Positions 1-9,355 of a stretch of 64,000 bases of DNA are shown here, piece by piece. Numbering within the stretch: the stretch's first letter is position 1; the number at the start of each line of letters is the position of its first letter. This DNA comes from G965230065 sp965230065 (lineage in GTDB: Bacteria; Bacteroidota; Bacteroidia; Cytophagales; Cyclobacteriaceae): positions 7,254,001 to 7,318,000 of the forward strand of contig OZ245942.1 of the NCBI GenBank assembly GCA_965230065.1, written 5' to 3'. A program made the translations under genes and the position numbers. The notes under the pieces are model-generated. The model saw nothing but the letters and a program-made list of their open reading frames with translations. It was not told the origin of the DNA and searched no databases.

Positions 1-882
1 ACCGTAAATGGGACAGACGATACATTGAATGATGCTATCATGATTGTGGAAGGGGAACTGGTTATGGAATCACCCTGCGAAATATGTTCTGACTATGCTA
101 GCTTAACTTTTACAGGCCCATCTTCAGGCGTAATTATTGAAGACGGGGGAAAAGTAACGGATGGTACATTGGTTGGCGGGGATTCACACTTTATTGCAGT
201 ACAAGGCGAACAGTTTTGGTCAGGGGATAATTGCTTCTCAAACTGCGGTGCAACTACAGGAAGTTATACCGCTTCGGGAAGCAGCACATCGGAACCCGAA
301 GACCTGTCCAACCCTCTACCTGTGGAAATGCTTTTTTTTACTGGAAATTTTAAGGAAGCGTCTGTTTTGCTCGAATGGGCCACGGCTACCGAACTTAATA
401 ATTGTCATTTTAAAATTGAACGTTCCCTGGGTAATAATTTTGACTTCCAGGAATTAGGAGAAGTAAAAGGAAGAGGCAATTCTTCCGCCCGCGTTGACTA
501 TTCATTCAGGGATCATGGCATATCAGTGACGGATCACAAAATATATTACAGAATCAAACAGGTAGACTTCGATGGAAAATACGAATACTCCAATATTATT
601 GCCGTTCAAAACCAACCCTTTCAAGCCATAGGGTTAAAGACATGGCCCAATCCATTTGCTGAAGAATTAACGGTTATCCTAAATGCACTCTCTCCGGATA
701 ACATCAATATCAGACTTTATGACATAAAAGGACGGGAAGTGTTTTCACAAGTTTATGCCATCAATGAAGGGCTCAACGAACTTAAAATTGTAACATTGCA
801 TGACGCACCTCCAGGGGTTTATGTACTTTACCTCACCGGAAATTCATTATTTTTTAAAGAAAAAGTCATCAAGTCCAGGTAA
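1..882 (+). CDS. Secreted T9SS cargo protein, 5' end missing
   Basis: The reading frame is open from the first base, so the gene begins before the window and only its last 293 or so codons are seen. The visible part has a region rich in Gly, Ser and Thr (parallel beta-type or adhesin-like), then a domain with LLEWATATELNNCHFKIERS and YYRIKQVDFDGKYEYSN, which is typical of the fibronectin-like region before Bacteroidota sorting domains. It ends in a T9SS type A sorting domain: WPNPFAEELTV, then IRLYDIKGREV, then GVYVLYL and a final Lys-rich strand. The product should be exported by Sec, passed through the outer membrane by the type IX system and attached to the surface or released. The function of the N-terminal part is unknown. 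It is convergent with the next gene, 44 bp away. Confidence 0.85.
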   Translation, partial: TVNGTDDTLNDAIMIVEGELVMESPCEICSDYASLTFTGPSSGVIIEDGGKVTDGTLVGGDSHFIAVQGEQFWSGDNCFSNCGATTGSYTASGSSTSEPEDLSNPLPVEMLFFTGNFKEASVLLEWATATELNNCHFKIERSLGNNFDFQELGEVKGRGNSSARVDYSFRDHGISVTDHKIYYRIKQVDFDGKYEYSNIIAVQNQPFQAIGLKTWPNPFAEELTVILNALSPDNINIRLYDIKGREVFSQVYAINEGLNELKIVTLHDAPPGVYVLYLTGNSLFFKEKVIKSR

Positions 883-926
883 TGTTCATCTCAACAAATC
901 AGCAATATTTATCAGTAAAACTTTGC

Positions 927-2894
927 TCATTCTTTCAGCAATTGCCAACAATGACTGCCTTGCAACCGACTGTATAATTGTAGTGTAAGCGGGTTATCTT
1001 TGATGCTTACCCTTGACATGTCCAGCAAGAACTCATTCCTGCCCTTGTGCATGTTTTGTTCCTGGTTCAACAACATTTTCCCATACCGGTTCAGCAATTT
1101 TATCTCCACCGTTTCATCTGCCATGGCCTGATATTGGATATGGAGCTCGTTTTTTACCGGGTTGGGAAATACGGCTATCCTGCTGCTTTCGCTGGTAAAG
1201 GTGAGGGCTTGTGTCCATCCGGTAGTGCTGCCATCTTTCAGGATGGCACGGAGTTGAAAATAATAGGTACCTGCGAGCAAGTTGTCCTGTAAAACAATGG
1301 AAAGTTGCTCTTTTTCCCACCACACTTCATCCCGGTTACCAGGGGCAAAAGCCTTTCTGTAGGTAGCAGTACGCTCAGATTCCCATTCGGGCCAGAAGCG
1401 GTATTCAAAATCCTGCCATATTTCCCAGGGCCAGCAGGGAAAGCAAACAATCCTTTCGTGTATTTTTTCCAGTTTAACCTTTTTGGCCTGTCCGTCCAGC
1501 CTGGCAAGGAAAAAACCTCCCCTGAAATTCGTAGTGATATTGCCGGTAGTCAGGGTACCATCCTCAGCTTTTCCCACTATGTGGCAAATACCGCTGCTAT
1601 CGGTCAGGATATCGTATACATAACTCTCTTTGCTGTCTGTTTCCTCTACCCACTGAATTTTCCCGCTGGCGTTGTATTTGGCTATAAAACCATTTTGCTC
1701 ATCCTGAGACGAAGGGTTGGCCTGGATATTATCAAAAGCAGCCTGAGACCCGATGGCACCCACCACATAACAGTTGCCCTGCGCATCTATACCAATGCTA
1801 TTGCCCTCATCTTTCCGGTTGGTAGCAGCATCATTGTCGTCGGCACTGATGCCCAGGTGCGCCCACATTAAGTTACCGTTGGGGCCATATTTGGCTACGA
1901 ATAAGTCGCCCTCCTCGTCGGCATATGCCAGGTGGGATAAGGTAATGTTATCAAAAGTAATGGCACTACCATAATAAGAACCCGTAACATAAACATTCCC
2001 TAGTGCATCTACATTCAAATTGATATTGCGGGCATCTTTGGACGGATCAATCATTTTTGCCCAAAGCGCATCCCCGGCCGGGTTATATTTAACGATAAAG
2101 AAATCTACCGATAAGTTGACCGAACCTCCATTACCTATGATGATATTATCAAACTGGACATGATTGGCAAACAGGCCCACAGCGTAAATATTTCCCTGCG
2201 CATCGGTTACGATATTCACACCCCAGTTTTCCTTGTACTCCGGATAGTAGGCAATGGGGTTGATGGCCCGCTCTACCCAAAGTGCGTTTCCGTTGCTGTC
2301 GTACTTGGCAATGAAAGTATCGGCAGGCCCACCGTAATTGATAGACTCATAGGAAACGATATTATCAAAATAAGCGGTATGCGCCACCATTCCAGTGATA
2401 TAAACATTTCCCTGCGCATCATGGGTAAGGCCTGCCCCTTCATCCCAATGGTCTCCCCCGGCCCGTTTCATCCATTGAAGGGTACCGGAAGTATTTAATT
2501 TCAGGAGAATTATATCATAATCATCCTGTTCGTCTTCCCCTCCGGTGGTTTTCACGGTAAAACCTTCCAGGCTGAGCGAGTCAAAAAAGAAGCCTGTCGC
2601 ATAAACATTTCCCTGGGCATCTACGGTAACGCTCCGCACCCTGGCATCACCACTATTCAGTTGATAAGCCCGATCCCACAACAAATTTCCGCCCGCATCA
2701 TATTTGTTAATTTGCAAAGCATCCCATCCGTATTTACACACATACATATTGCCCATCGCATCCTGTTCTACCTGCCCTTCCCCGGGTACAACTGTCGCAC
2801 CTGCGGTAGGAGCATGTTTGAGCCAATCCCATTGCTGGGCATAACCATTGATAAAAAATACTGATAAGAATAGGAATAGTAAAGACTTTTTCAT
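927..2894 (-). CDS. SBBP-repeat beta-propeller protein with T9SS sorting domain
   Basis: This is a 655-residue secreted protein. The signal peptide is MKKSLLFLFLSVFFINGYAQ. Residues of about 30-470 hold roughly seven to eight repeats with the pattern DAQGNVYVTG.F...FDN...., FIAKYDSNGNALW, which is the SBBP (seven-bladed beta-propeller) repeat. A Trp-rich linker follows, then a fibronectin-like stretch (LLAGTYYFQLRAILKDGSTTGWTQ), then a type A sorting domain (VFPNPVKNELHIQY, IKLLNRYGKMLLNQ, LTLQLYS). The role is probably as a surface or released binding protein; no catalytic motif is visible. The ATG followed by the signal peptide fixes the start. Expected location is the cell surface through T9SS. 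Confidence 0.88.
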   Translation of the reverse strand: MKKSLLFLFLSVFFINGYAQQWDWLKHAPTAGATVVPGEGQVEQDAMGNMYVCKYGWDALQINKYDAGGNLLWDRAYQLNSGDARVRSVTVDAQGNVYATGFFFDSLSLEGFTVKTTGGEDEQDDYDIILLKLNTSGTLQWMKRAGGDHWDEGAGLTHDAQGNVYITGMVAHTAYFDNIVSYESINYGGPADTFIAKYDSNGNALWVERAINPIAYYPEYKENWGVNIVTDAQGNIYAVGLFANHVQFDNIIIGNGGSVNLSVDFFIVKYNPAGDALWAKMIDPSKDARNINLNVDALGNVYVTGSYYGSAITFDNITLSHLAYADEEGDLFVAKYGPNGNLMWAHLGISADDNDAATNRKDEGNSIGIDAQGNCYVVGAIGSQAAFDNIQANPSSQDEQNGFIAKYNASGKIQWVEETDSKESYVYDILTDSSGICHIVGKAEDGTLTTGNITTNFRGGFFLARLDGQAKKVKLEKIHERIVCFPCWPWEIWQDFEYRFWPEWESERTATYRKAFAPGNRDEVWWEKEQLSIVLQDNLLAGTYYFQLRAILKDGSTTGWTQALTFTSESSRIAVFPNPVKNELHIQYQAMADETVEIKLLNRYGKMLLNQEQNMHKGRNEFLLDMSRVSIKDNPLTLQLYSRLQGSHCWQLLKE

Positions 2895-3021
2895 GGCGGC
2901 ACACGGTTTTGGTTGGTATACCTTAGTGGCCTGTCATTAAAAAAAAGTAACTGGGAAACAGCGTTTATTCTTATGGCAGGGAGCATAAGGCTTGGTATTT
3001 AAAGCCTAATTGTCTGAACCT

Positions 3022-3162
3022 GGATTTACAGGATATTCAGAATGAACAAAATTTTTGTATCCTGGCTATCCTGATTCAGACAACTTACTCACTCCTCAAA
3101 CTCTTAACCGGATTGGCCACCGCCGCCTTAACAGACTGATACCCAGCCGTGAGTACAGCAAT
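3022..3162. repeat. 141-bp exact duplicate of 5573-5713
   Basis: These 141 bases are identical to 5573-5713. They cover the last 26 codons of each of the two tandem permease genes plus about 63 bp downstream. The shared downstream part contains imperfect inverted repeats of the CAGGAT/ATCCTG type, so each copy is probably the gene's terminator. The first copy carries small changes in the outer arm (CCTGGATT in place of ATCAGGATT). The upstream parts of the genes are much more diverged, which suggests a recent exchange or gene conversion limited to the 3' ends. Confidence 0.9.
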
Positions 3163-5535
3163 ACACATGGAAGCCATGATGGCAACCAGAAAAACACCCA
3201 TGCCCATACCAATCTTATATTCAAAATTTTCTAACCATTGCTGCATAACGTACCACGCAACAGGCCCCGCAATACAAAAGGCAACCAGCACCAGGGAAAT
3301 GAATTCTTTGGAAAATAAAACCAGAATGTGGGATACCGAAGCCCCTAATACTTTGCGGATGCCTACTTCTTTGGTTTTTTGCTCGGCCATGAACGATACC
3401 AGTCCGTACAACCCCAAACAACCGATCAGGATAGCAAGGACTGAAAAAAGCTGAAAGTAGCGGAAAGTTTTGTTTTCCTGCTCGTAATGGGTGGCGAGGT
3501 ATTCGTCCAGAAATTGGTAATCAAAAAGATATTCCGGAAAGGTGGTATTCCATACTTTTTCAACGTGGGCAATGGCATCCTGCACCGTTTGAATGCCCCC
3601 GACGGTATTTATTTTTATGCCTGCCGATCTCATAAAGAACGGATAGTAAAGCAGTACGCAGGGCCTGATCTTTTGGTGCAGGGAGTGCATGTGAAAATCT
3701 TGCACCACTCCGATGATTTCATAGGTATCTCCAAACACCTTTATTTGTTGCCCAAGAGCTTCTTCGGGTTGCGCAAATCCAGTCGTTTTCACCAGTGCTT
3801 CATTCACCAGTGCCCGCTTGTGTTGCAAATCGGACTGGGTCAAGACTCTTCCGGCAGTCATTTGGAGATTAAAAGTGGAAATATAGTCTGCATCTACCGT
3901 TTTTATTTCGGTGGTATACGCCTGTTCATCATCAGAAGAAGTAGCAAGTTTGAAGCGGGTATCTATATTACTTTCTGCTACCGGGCCACCGATACCAAAG
4001 CTTGCCTGCCGGATATTAGCGTTTTCCAGCAGACGGCTTTTTAATACTTCAAGCTTTTGCTCACTCAATGTATCGGGTAGGTCAACCGTAACAATCGCTT
4101 CTTTATCAAATCCCAACGACTTGTTTTGAAAGTACTGCATCTGCTGGCTCACCACAAGGGTGCCGATGATGAGGATTTGAGAAATGGCAAATTGTACCAC
4201 TACCAACCCTTTTCGTAAAGAGATATTTTTGCCATTGCGGGTATGCTGGTTGCCCAAGGAATTTTTTAAGGCAAGCATAGGCTGGAAAGCCGATAATATC
4301 CAGGCAGGGTACAATCCTGCCAAGAGGGTAACCACCAGGGTAATGATGAGCAGGAACAAATAAGTGGTGGGCAGTGTAGCCAGGTTGATGTCAGGAGCGA
4401 TGTCCAGCACATCATGAAACTGAAACAAAAAAGCTTCAGCAGCCCCGAGGGCAAGAAGCACGGCAAAAGCTATGATAATGAAGGTTTCGCCCAGAAAGAA
4501 GGCGATCAACTGTTGGCGACTGCTTCCCAGCACTTTGCGGATACCAACTTCTTTAGAGCGTTTTACCGAGTGGGCTGTAGCCAGGGTTACAAAGTTAATA
4601 CAAGCTGTTATCACCAACATCAAGGCAATGATTCCTAAGCTCCACAATACTTCATACCGTACGGTGCGTTCACTGAAATTGCCATATTCCGGATTGAAAT
4701 GGATATCAGATAAAGGTTGTAATTTGAAAGAATTTCGCTTGGCTTTATCCCCCAGGTATTTTTCTGCAAAACCGGGAAGGGTAGCAGAAAACTGCCCCGG
4801 AGTATGTCCTTCGGCCAGCAGTACGTAACACTGCACACTTGAGGACAGAAAATTCCATTTTTCCAAATCGTAAAACTCATCATATCCCTCCAGGGCGGCA
4901 AAGGGAATTAACATAGCAAAGGGAAAATCGGTATTGGGGGGAAAGTCTCCTATTACGCCCGTTACCACCAAATCCACTTTGTTTTCATACAATAGGCGCT
5001 GCCCAAGTACTGTACTATAATCTCCTTTCGGTTGAAAATACTTCTGCGCCAGCTTTTCAGTAAGCACTACAGAGTTTTTGTCTTGCAGAGCTGTTTCAGG
5101 ATTGCCGGACAGCCAATTATCAGGAGTGCAGAAATCAAACATTTGGATAAACTGCGATTCTACAAAACCTATATTTTCTTCTTTAAAGCGTTTAAAGTCA
5201 CCGTTTTCTTCTATGACAATTAATCCTCCTTCTTCGTATTTGGTGTGGGTTACGCTCTCCAGCAGTTCAGGGTAGTCATTGCGCAGGAGATGGGCTACCG
5301 GATAATAGGTACCCGGATTGTAATTATCGCCGTTAGGGTGAAGCTCATCAGTATTGAGGCGATAAATACGCTCTGCTTTGGTATGAAAGCGGTCAAAACT
5401 CATTTCATACCTGATTTTGGTAAAAATGATGAGCGCCCCGCACACACCCAGGGCTAAACCTAAGGTGTTGATGATAAAGTAGGGCTTGTTTTTCAGTAAC
5501 CCTCTGAGGGTGGTTTTTAGAAAATTGCGTATCAT
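3085..5535 (-). CDS. ABC transporter permease, FtsX/MacB-like, copy 1
   Basis: This 816-residue membrane protein has the full double MacB_PCD-FtsX layout. There is one N-terminal membrane segment (KPYFIINTLGLALGVCGALIIF), a large periplasmic domain, a first FtsX block of three membrane segments near 290-430 with the KEVGIRKVLG motif, a second periplasmic domain, and a C-terminal FtsX block again with KEVGIRKVLGAS. Proteins of this type are thought to work as mechanotransmission permeases with a separate ATPase, but none is encoded nearby. The substrate is unknown. The start MIRNFLKTTLRGLLKNKPYF matches the family. It lies 100 bp downstream of a same-length paralogue and could be co-transcribed with it. 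Confidence 0.9.
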   Translation of the reverse strand: MIRNFLKTTLRGLLKNKPYFIINTLGLALGVCGALIIFTKIRYEMSFDRFHTKAERIYRLNTDELHPNGDNYNPGTYYPVAHLLRNDYPELLESVTHTKYEEGGLIVIEENGDFKRFKEENIGFVESQFIQMFDFCTPDNWLSGNPETALQDKNSVVLTEKLAQKYFQPKGDYSTVLGQRLLYENKVDLVVTGVIGDFPPNTDFPFAMLIPFAALEGYDEFYDLEKWNFLSSSVQCYVLLAEGHTPGQFSATLPGFAEKYLGDKAKRNSFKLQPLSDIHFNPEYGNFSERTVRYEVLWSLGIIALMLVITACINFVTLATAHSVKRSKEVGIRKVLGSSRQQLIAFFLGETFIIIAFAVLLALGAAEAFLFQFHDVLDIAPDINLATLPTTYLFLLIITLVVTLLAGLYPAWILSAFQPMLALKNSLGNQHTRNGKNISLRKGLVVVQFAISQILIIGTLVVSQQMQYFQNKSLGFDKEAIVTVDLPDTLSEQKLEVLKSRLLENANIRQASFGIGGPVAESNIDTRFKLATSSDDEQAYTTEIKTVDADYISTFNLQMTAGRVLTQSDLQHKRALVNEALVKTTGFAQPEEALGQQIKVFGDTYEIIGVVQDFHMHSLHQKIRPCVLLYYPFFMRSAGIKINTVGGIQTVQDAIAHVEKVWNTTFPEYLFDYQFLDEYLATHYEQENKTFRYFQLFSVLAILIGCLGLYGLVSFMAEQKTKEVGIRKVLGASVSHILVLFSKEFISLVLVAFCIAGPVAWYVMQQWLENFEYKIGMGMGVFLVAIMASMCIAVLTAGYQSVKAAVANPVKSLRSE

Positions 5536-5568
5536 AATGTTGTTTAGTACTTAAAGATATTACTAATC

Positions 5569-5626
5569 ATCAGGATTTACAGGATATTCAGAATGAACAA
5601 AATTTTTGTATCCTGGCTATCCTGAT
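5569..5626 (-). terminator. Hairpin behind permease copy 2
   Basis: Arms ATCAGGATTTACAGGAT (5569-5585) and ATCCTGGCTATCCTGAT (5610-5626) pair over 14 of 17 positions around an A/T-rich loop. It lies directly downstream of the minus-strand permease ending at 5636 and upstream of the next permease. It belongs to the block shared with 3022-3162. Its role as terminator is inferred from position. Confidence 0.5.
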
Positions 5627-5635
5627 TCAGACAAC

Positions 5636-8086
5636 TTACTCACTCCTCAAACTCTTAACCGGATTGGCCACCGCCGCCTTAACAGACTGATACCCAGCCG
5701 TGAGTACAGCAATGAGCATTGAAGCCACAATAGCCAGCAGAAAAACCCCCATGCCAATATCAACCCTGTATGCAAAATTCTCTAACCAATGCTGCATCAA
5801 ATAATAAGCTACCGGCCCGGCAATGCAAAAGGCGAGCAGCACCAATGAAACAAACTCTTTGGAAAACAACACCAGAATATGAGGTACCGAAGCCCCCAAT
5901 ACTTTGCGAATACCTACCTCTTTGGTACGGCGCACTGCCATAAAGGCGACCAATCCGTACAAACCCAGGCAGCCGATAAAGATGGTGATGCCTGCCAGTA
6001 CTTTGAAGAGTTGGGATAGTCGTGTTTCTTCCCGGTAAAAAGCAGCGATGCTTTCATCCAGAAACTGATACTCAAATACATATTCAGGGTAGGTAGCCGT
6101 CCATACTTCATCAATCTGACCTATCGCTTCCTGTAATTTACCTTTACTACCCATACCCCCGGGTACTATGTTCAATTTGATATTGGCAGTATGATAACTT
6201 CCGGGCATCATGGTAAAAGCCAGGTAACCTATTTCATCTTTTAAAGAACTGGTATGAAAATCTTCGGACACTCCCACTACATTATGGGCACGATTGTTAA
6301 TCATCATGACTTCGCCTATGGCTTCTTCAGGTTGGGTAAAACCCGCACGTGCTGACAAAGTCTTATTGAGGATGATGCTCTCCATGGTATCAGATGGAAG
6401 AAAGTTTCTGCCAGCTAACAGGGGAATCTGATAAAGTGCAAGAAAATGCTCATCTATGGATTGGTATTCAAAAATAATACTTTCCTCTCCTTCGGGTGCC
6501 CCTTTCCGTCGGATATCCTGCCAGCTATCCCATTTGTCGGTACCAGAAGGCACTGTGTACGAATAACTGATGGCCTGGATACTTGCATTGCTCTCCCATT
6601 GGTTTTTGAGCGTTTGTAAAGTTTGCGTATCATTATCTGGCAAATGCACCGAAACGATAGCTTCCTGATCAAAACCCAGGTCAGCATTGCGGAAGTATTC
6701 CATCTGACGGATCACTACAATAGTGCCGATAATAAAGACCTGTGCAATGACAAATTGCAGAGTGACCAGTCCCCACCGCAAGCGAATCTTTTTCTGTCCC
6801 CCTCCATTAATTTTATTTTTCAGGGCATCTACCGGGTCAAAGCCCGACATTACCAGTGCAGGATAAATCCCTGCCAGCAGTGTAACAATGAGAATAGTAA
6901 GGATGAGAGACAATAAGATAAAAGGGTCTGCAAATAATGGGTTTTCCAGTTCCAACTGAAACAATTCCCCTCCAAATATCATCGCTAATTCGGCCGCTCC
7001 CAGGGCCAGCATGCCTGCCACACATGTAATGATAAAAGTTTCGCCCAAAAACTGAAAGAGTAGCTGCATCCTGCCACCGCCCATTATCTTGCGAATACCC
7101 ACTTCCTTAGAACGGATTACCGCCTGTGCCGTAGTAAGGTTGACGAAGTTGATCCCTGCCGTGAAAATGATAAAAAACCCAATGATGGAGAGCGCCCAAA
7201 TTACTTCCTGGCTTACCGTTCGATTTCTGAAATTCCCAAACCTGGCATCTGAGTGTACTTCCTGTAGTGGTTGTAATTTATACTTTCTGAAAGTAGCCAG
7301 ATTTTCCCCTCCCCGAGCGGCATGTATCTGGTCAATCTGCGCTTCCACTGCTTCGGTGGTGGCGCCCTCATTCAATACTACATAACATTGATTTACATCG
7401 GTGACACCATTCCAGCTAGAAAAATTCCTCATGGCTCTCAGCGTGGCATACGATGCCATCATCTGAAAAGGAAAGTCTGAGTTTGAAGGAAAATCACTTA
7501 CCAAACCCGTTACTTTTACATCAATTCGGTTATCTAACTGGAGAGTTTTGCCCAATGCATCTTCCCGGGGGAAATATTTTTTGGCCATACTTTCGGTAAG
7601 CACCACCGTATAAGGTTCTTCTAAAGAGGTTTTGGGGTCGCCTGCAATCCACCGAAAATCCGTATCATTATAATCAAAAATATCGAAAAAGGAGGGTTCC
7701 AAAAATACAAATCCTTCCTTCTCCTGGTATCGTTGGATAATTCCTTTGTCCTGGTCATCATCATAAATCGCTACCTGGATATTTCCTCCATATTGCATGG
7801 CTGTGATTTTCTGTATTGAAGTAAGTCCTTCTTTCAAAGCATCAGGTACCGGATAAGAAACACCTGTTCTATATTCAGTTTCTCCATCAATCTGGCTTAC
7901 CCGAACGACCCTGTAGATTCGATCAATATCAGCGTGGAAACGATCAAAGCTTAACTCGTAACGTACCACCGTGAGGATGGTGAGCAGGCAGGTAATGCCC
8001 AGGGCCAGCCCGGTGATGTTGATGAAAGCCGTACTTTTGTTTTTCAGCAGGTGGCGGAGTGCGGTGGTGAAGTAGTTTCTGAGCAT
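5636..8086 (-). CDS. ABC transporter permease, FtsX/MacB-like, copy 2
   Basis: This is a paralogue of the gene at 3085-5535 and has exactly the same length, 816 residues, when the start MLRNYFTTALRHLLKNKSTA is used. An in-frame upstream codon would add ten residues, but the chosen start aligns with copy 1 and places positively charged residues before the first membrane segment. Layout: N-terminal membrane segment, periplasmic domain, FtsX block with KEVGIRKIMGGG, a second periplasmic domain, and a C-terminal FtsX block with KEVGIRKVLGAS and the shared ending AVANPVKSLRSE. No ATPase is adjacent. It is probably the first gene of a two-gene unit driven from the palindrome-bearing region at 8117-8337. 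Confidence 0.9.
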   Translation of the reverse strand: MLRNYFTTALRHLLKNKSTAFINITGLALGITCLLTILTVVRYELSFDRFHADIDRIYRVVRVSQIDGETEYRTGVSYPVPDALKEGLTSIQKITAMQYGGNIQVAIYDDDQDKGIIQRYQEKEGFVFLEPSFFDIFDYNDTDFRWIAGDPKTSLEEPYTVVLTESMAKKYFPREDALGKTLQLDNRIDVKVTGLVSDFPSNSDFPFQMMASYATLRAMRNFSSWNGVTDVNQCYVVLNEGATTEAVEAQIDQIHAARGGENLATFRKYKLQPLQEVHSDARFGNFRNRTVSQEVIWALSIIGFFIIFTAGINFVNLTTAQAVIRSKEVGIRKIMGGGRMQLLFQFLGETFIITCVAGMLALGAAELAMIFGGELFQLELENPLFADPFILLSLILTILIVTLLAGIYPALVMSGFDPVDALKNKINGGGQKKIRLRWGLVTLQFVIAQVFIIGTIVVIRQMEYFRNADLGFDQEAIVSVHLPDNDTQTLQTLKNQWESNASIQAISYSYTVPSGTDKWDSWQDIRRKGAPEGEESIIFEYQSIDEHFLALYQIPLLAGRNFLPSDTMESIILNKTLSARAGFTQPEEAIGEVMMINNRAHNVVGVSEDFHTSSLKDEIGYLAFTMMPGSYHTANIKLNIVPGGMGSKGKLQEAIGQIDEVWTATYPEYVFEYQFLDESIAAFYREETRLSQLFKVLAGITIFIGCLGLYGLVAFMAVRRTKEVGIRKVLGASVPHILVLFSKEFVSLVLLAFCIAGPVAYYLMQHWLENFAYRVDIGMGVFLLAIVASMLIAVLTAGYQSVKAAVANPVKSLRSE

Positions 8087-8210
8087 AATGCAAAATAATA
8101 AGGTTTTACATACCAACCATTCGGCAATATCAAGTCCAAAATACGGCCTTTTTACAAAACCCTGATAATCAATTTAGTATAAATGGTAAAGCAGAAAGGT
8201 TTGAAAAAAG

Positions 8211-8252
8211 TGTATCGTTTCCGATACAGCATTCTGTGCGGTTTCGATACAG
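8211..8252. promoter_or_regulatory. Palindromic operator-like sites
   Basis: TGTATCG-TTTC-CGATACA (8211-8228) is a perfect 7-4-7 inverted repeat. A second, imperfect copy, TGTGCGGTTTCGATACA, follows at 8235-8251 on the same side. Both lie between the divergent permease pair and the MTHFR gene, about 125 bp from the permease start. Two closely spaced dyads of this size suggest a dimeric repressor or activator. The regulator is not known from the sequence. Confidence 0.45.
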
Positions 8253-8337
8253 TTTTTTTATGAAACGCAGGGTGGATGGGCGTGCATCCAAAAATTCCAT
8301 TTGCTTTTTTCACGAACTTTATATAACCTTCCCCAAA

Positions 8338-9267
8338 ATGAACATAAAAAATAAAATGAGTAACGTAGTTTTAGAATTTGTACCACCCAATGTGGAAAAA
8401 GGCCAACAAAGGGCCATTGAAGATGCGGAAAAAGTTACAAACCTCTCCCGGGAATTTGGCCTGGAAAAAATGATCGATCACCTGATGATTCCGGGGATGA
8501 TCGAGGAAGATGGTGACCGGCCCATTGAAATGAAGCCCAAAATGGATCCGCTGGATACCTGGAAAGCTGTTTCCCCCTATCTACCTGAAATGAAGGGCAT
8601 GTGTACGCAAGTGACAGCTTTTTTGAATGAAACACAGTTAAAACAACGCTTTGATGCTTTGCACAATGCAGGCATGGACAAGATCATTTTTGTGGGCGTG
8701 CCCCGCACCATGGCCGATGGCGATGGCGATGGCGTTGCCCCTACCGATGCCCTGCGCGATTTTCAGGATCAGGTATCCGACCGGGGCGTGATTTTGATTC
8801 CTACCCGGGACAGCGAAACGGGGCGATTTCAGTTTAAATGCGAGCGGGGGGCTACCTTTGGGCTTACCCAGTTATTGTATTCTGATGCTATTGTAGGCTT
8901 TCTTAAAACTTATGCCAAACACTGCGACCACCGGCCCGAAATCCTCCTGTCTTTTGGCTTTGTGCCCAAGATGGAGCGCAAAATAGGACTGATTGACTGG
9001 CTCATTCAGGACCATGGCAATGCAGCAGTGAAGAAAGAGCAGGAATTTGTGGCGAAGCTTACAGAAATGAAGCTGAAAGAGAAACAGCAACATCTGCTGG
9101 ACTTGTATAAAAGCGTAATAGAAGGGGTAAGCGATCTGGGCTTTCCCATTGGCATTCACTTAGAAGCCCCTTATGGTTTCTCGAGGCCTGCCTTTGAAAC
9201 ATTCGCTATGATGTTAGACTACTGGAAACCCCAGTCGAAAAAGGAATATGAGGTTGTGTTGAAATAA
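8338..9267 (+). CDS. Mycobacterial-type methylenetetrahydrofolate reductase
   Basis: The 309-residue product starts MNIKNKMSNVVLEFVPPNVE. Conserved stretches such as MIPGMIEEDGDRPIEMKPKMD, IIFVGVPRTM, GVAPTDAL, GVILIPTR, ATFGLTQLLYSDAIVGFL and EILLSFGFVPK match what I recall of the short MTHFR family first described in mycobacteria. Those enzymes reduce 5,10-methylene-THF to 5-methyl-THF for methionine synthesis and resemble MetF distantly in a TIM-barrel fold. The open frame extends upstream to 8236, but there the coded residues are unlike the family, and the upstream part holds the operator-like dyads. ATG 8356 is an alternative start. The assignment rests on recalled family motifs; cofactor use cannot be told from sequence. 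Confidence 0.7.
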   Translation: MNIKNKMSNVVLEFVPPNVEKGQQRAIEDAEKVTNLSREFGLEKMIDHLMIPGMIEEDGDRPIEMKPKMDPLDTWKAVSPYLPEMKGMCTQVTAFLNETQLKQRFDALHNAGMDKIIFVGVPRTMADGDGDGVAPTDALRDFQDQVSDRGVILIPTRDSETGRFQFKCERGATFGLTQLLYSDAIVGFLKTYAKHCDHRPEILLSFGFVPKMERKIGLIDWLIQDHGNAAVKKEQEFVAKLTEMKLKEKQQHLLDLYKSVIEGVSDLGFPIGIHLEAPYGFSRPAFETFAMMLDYWKPQSKKEYEVVLK

Positions 9268-9290
9268 TTCTCAACCAAAAACAAAAGTAA

Positions 9291-9320
9291 AAGCCCGTGA
9301 TGGAGTTCCATCACGGGCTT
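9291..9320. terminator. Bidirectional terminator between MTHFR and dps
   Basis: AAGCCCGTGATGGA (9291-9304) and TCCATCACGGGCTT (9307-9320) form a perfect 14-bp stem with a 2-nt loop. It is flanked by A/T-rich sequence on both sides and sits between two convergent genes, so it can terminate both. Confidence 0.85.
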
Positions 9321-9355
9321 AATTTTAATCCTGGTTGAATTTAAATACGCTCATT

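Noticed and set aside
1305..1871. 188-residue forward frame inside the SBBP gene
   Set aside because: It lies fully inside a strongly supported gene on the other strand and shows no family features.
8236..8337. N-terminal extension of the MTHFR gene
   Set aside because: The extra 34 residues are unlike the family, and this stretch holds the operator-like dyads.
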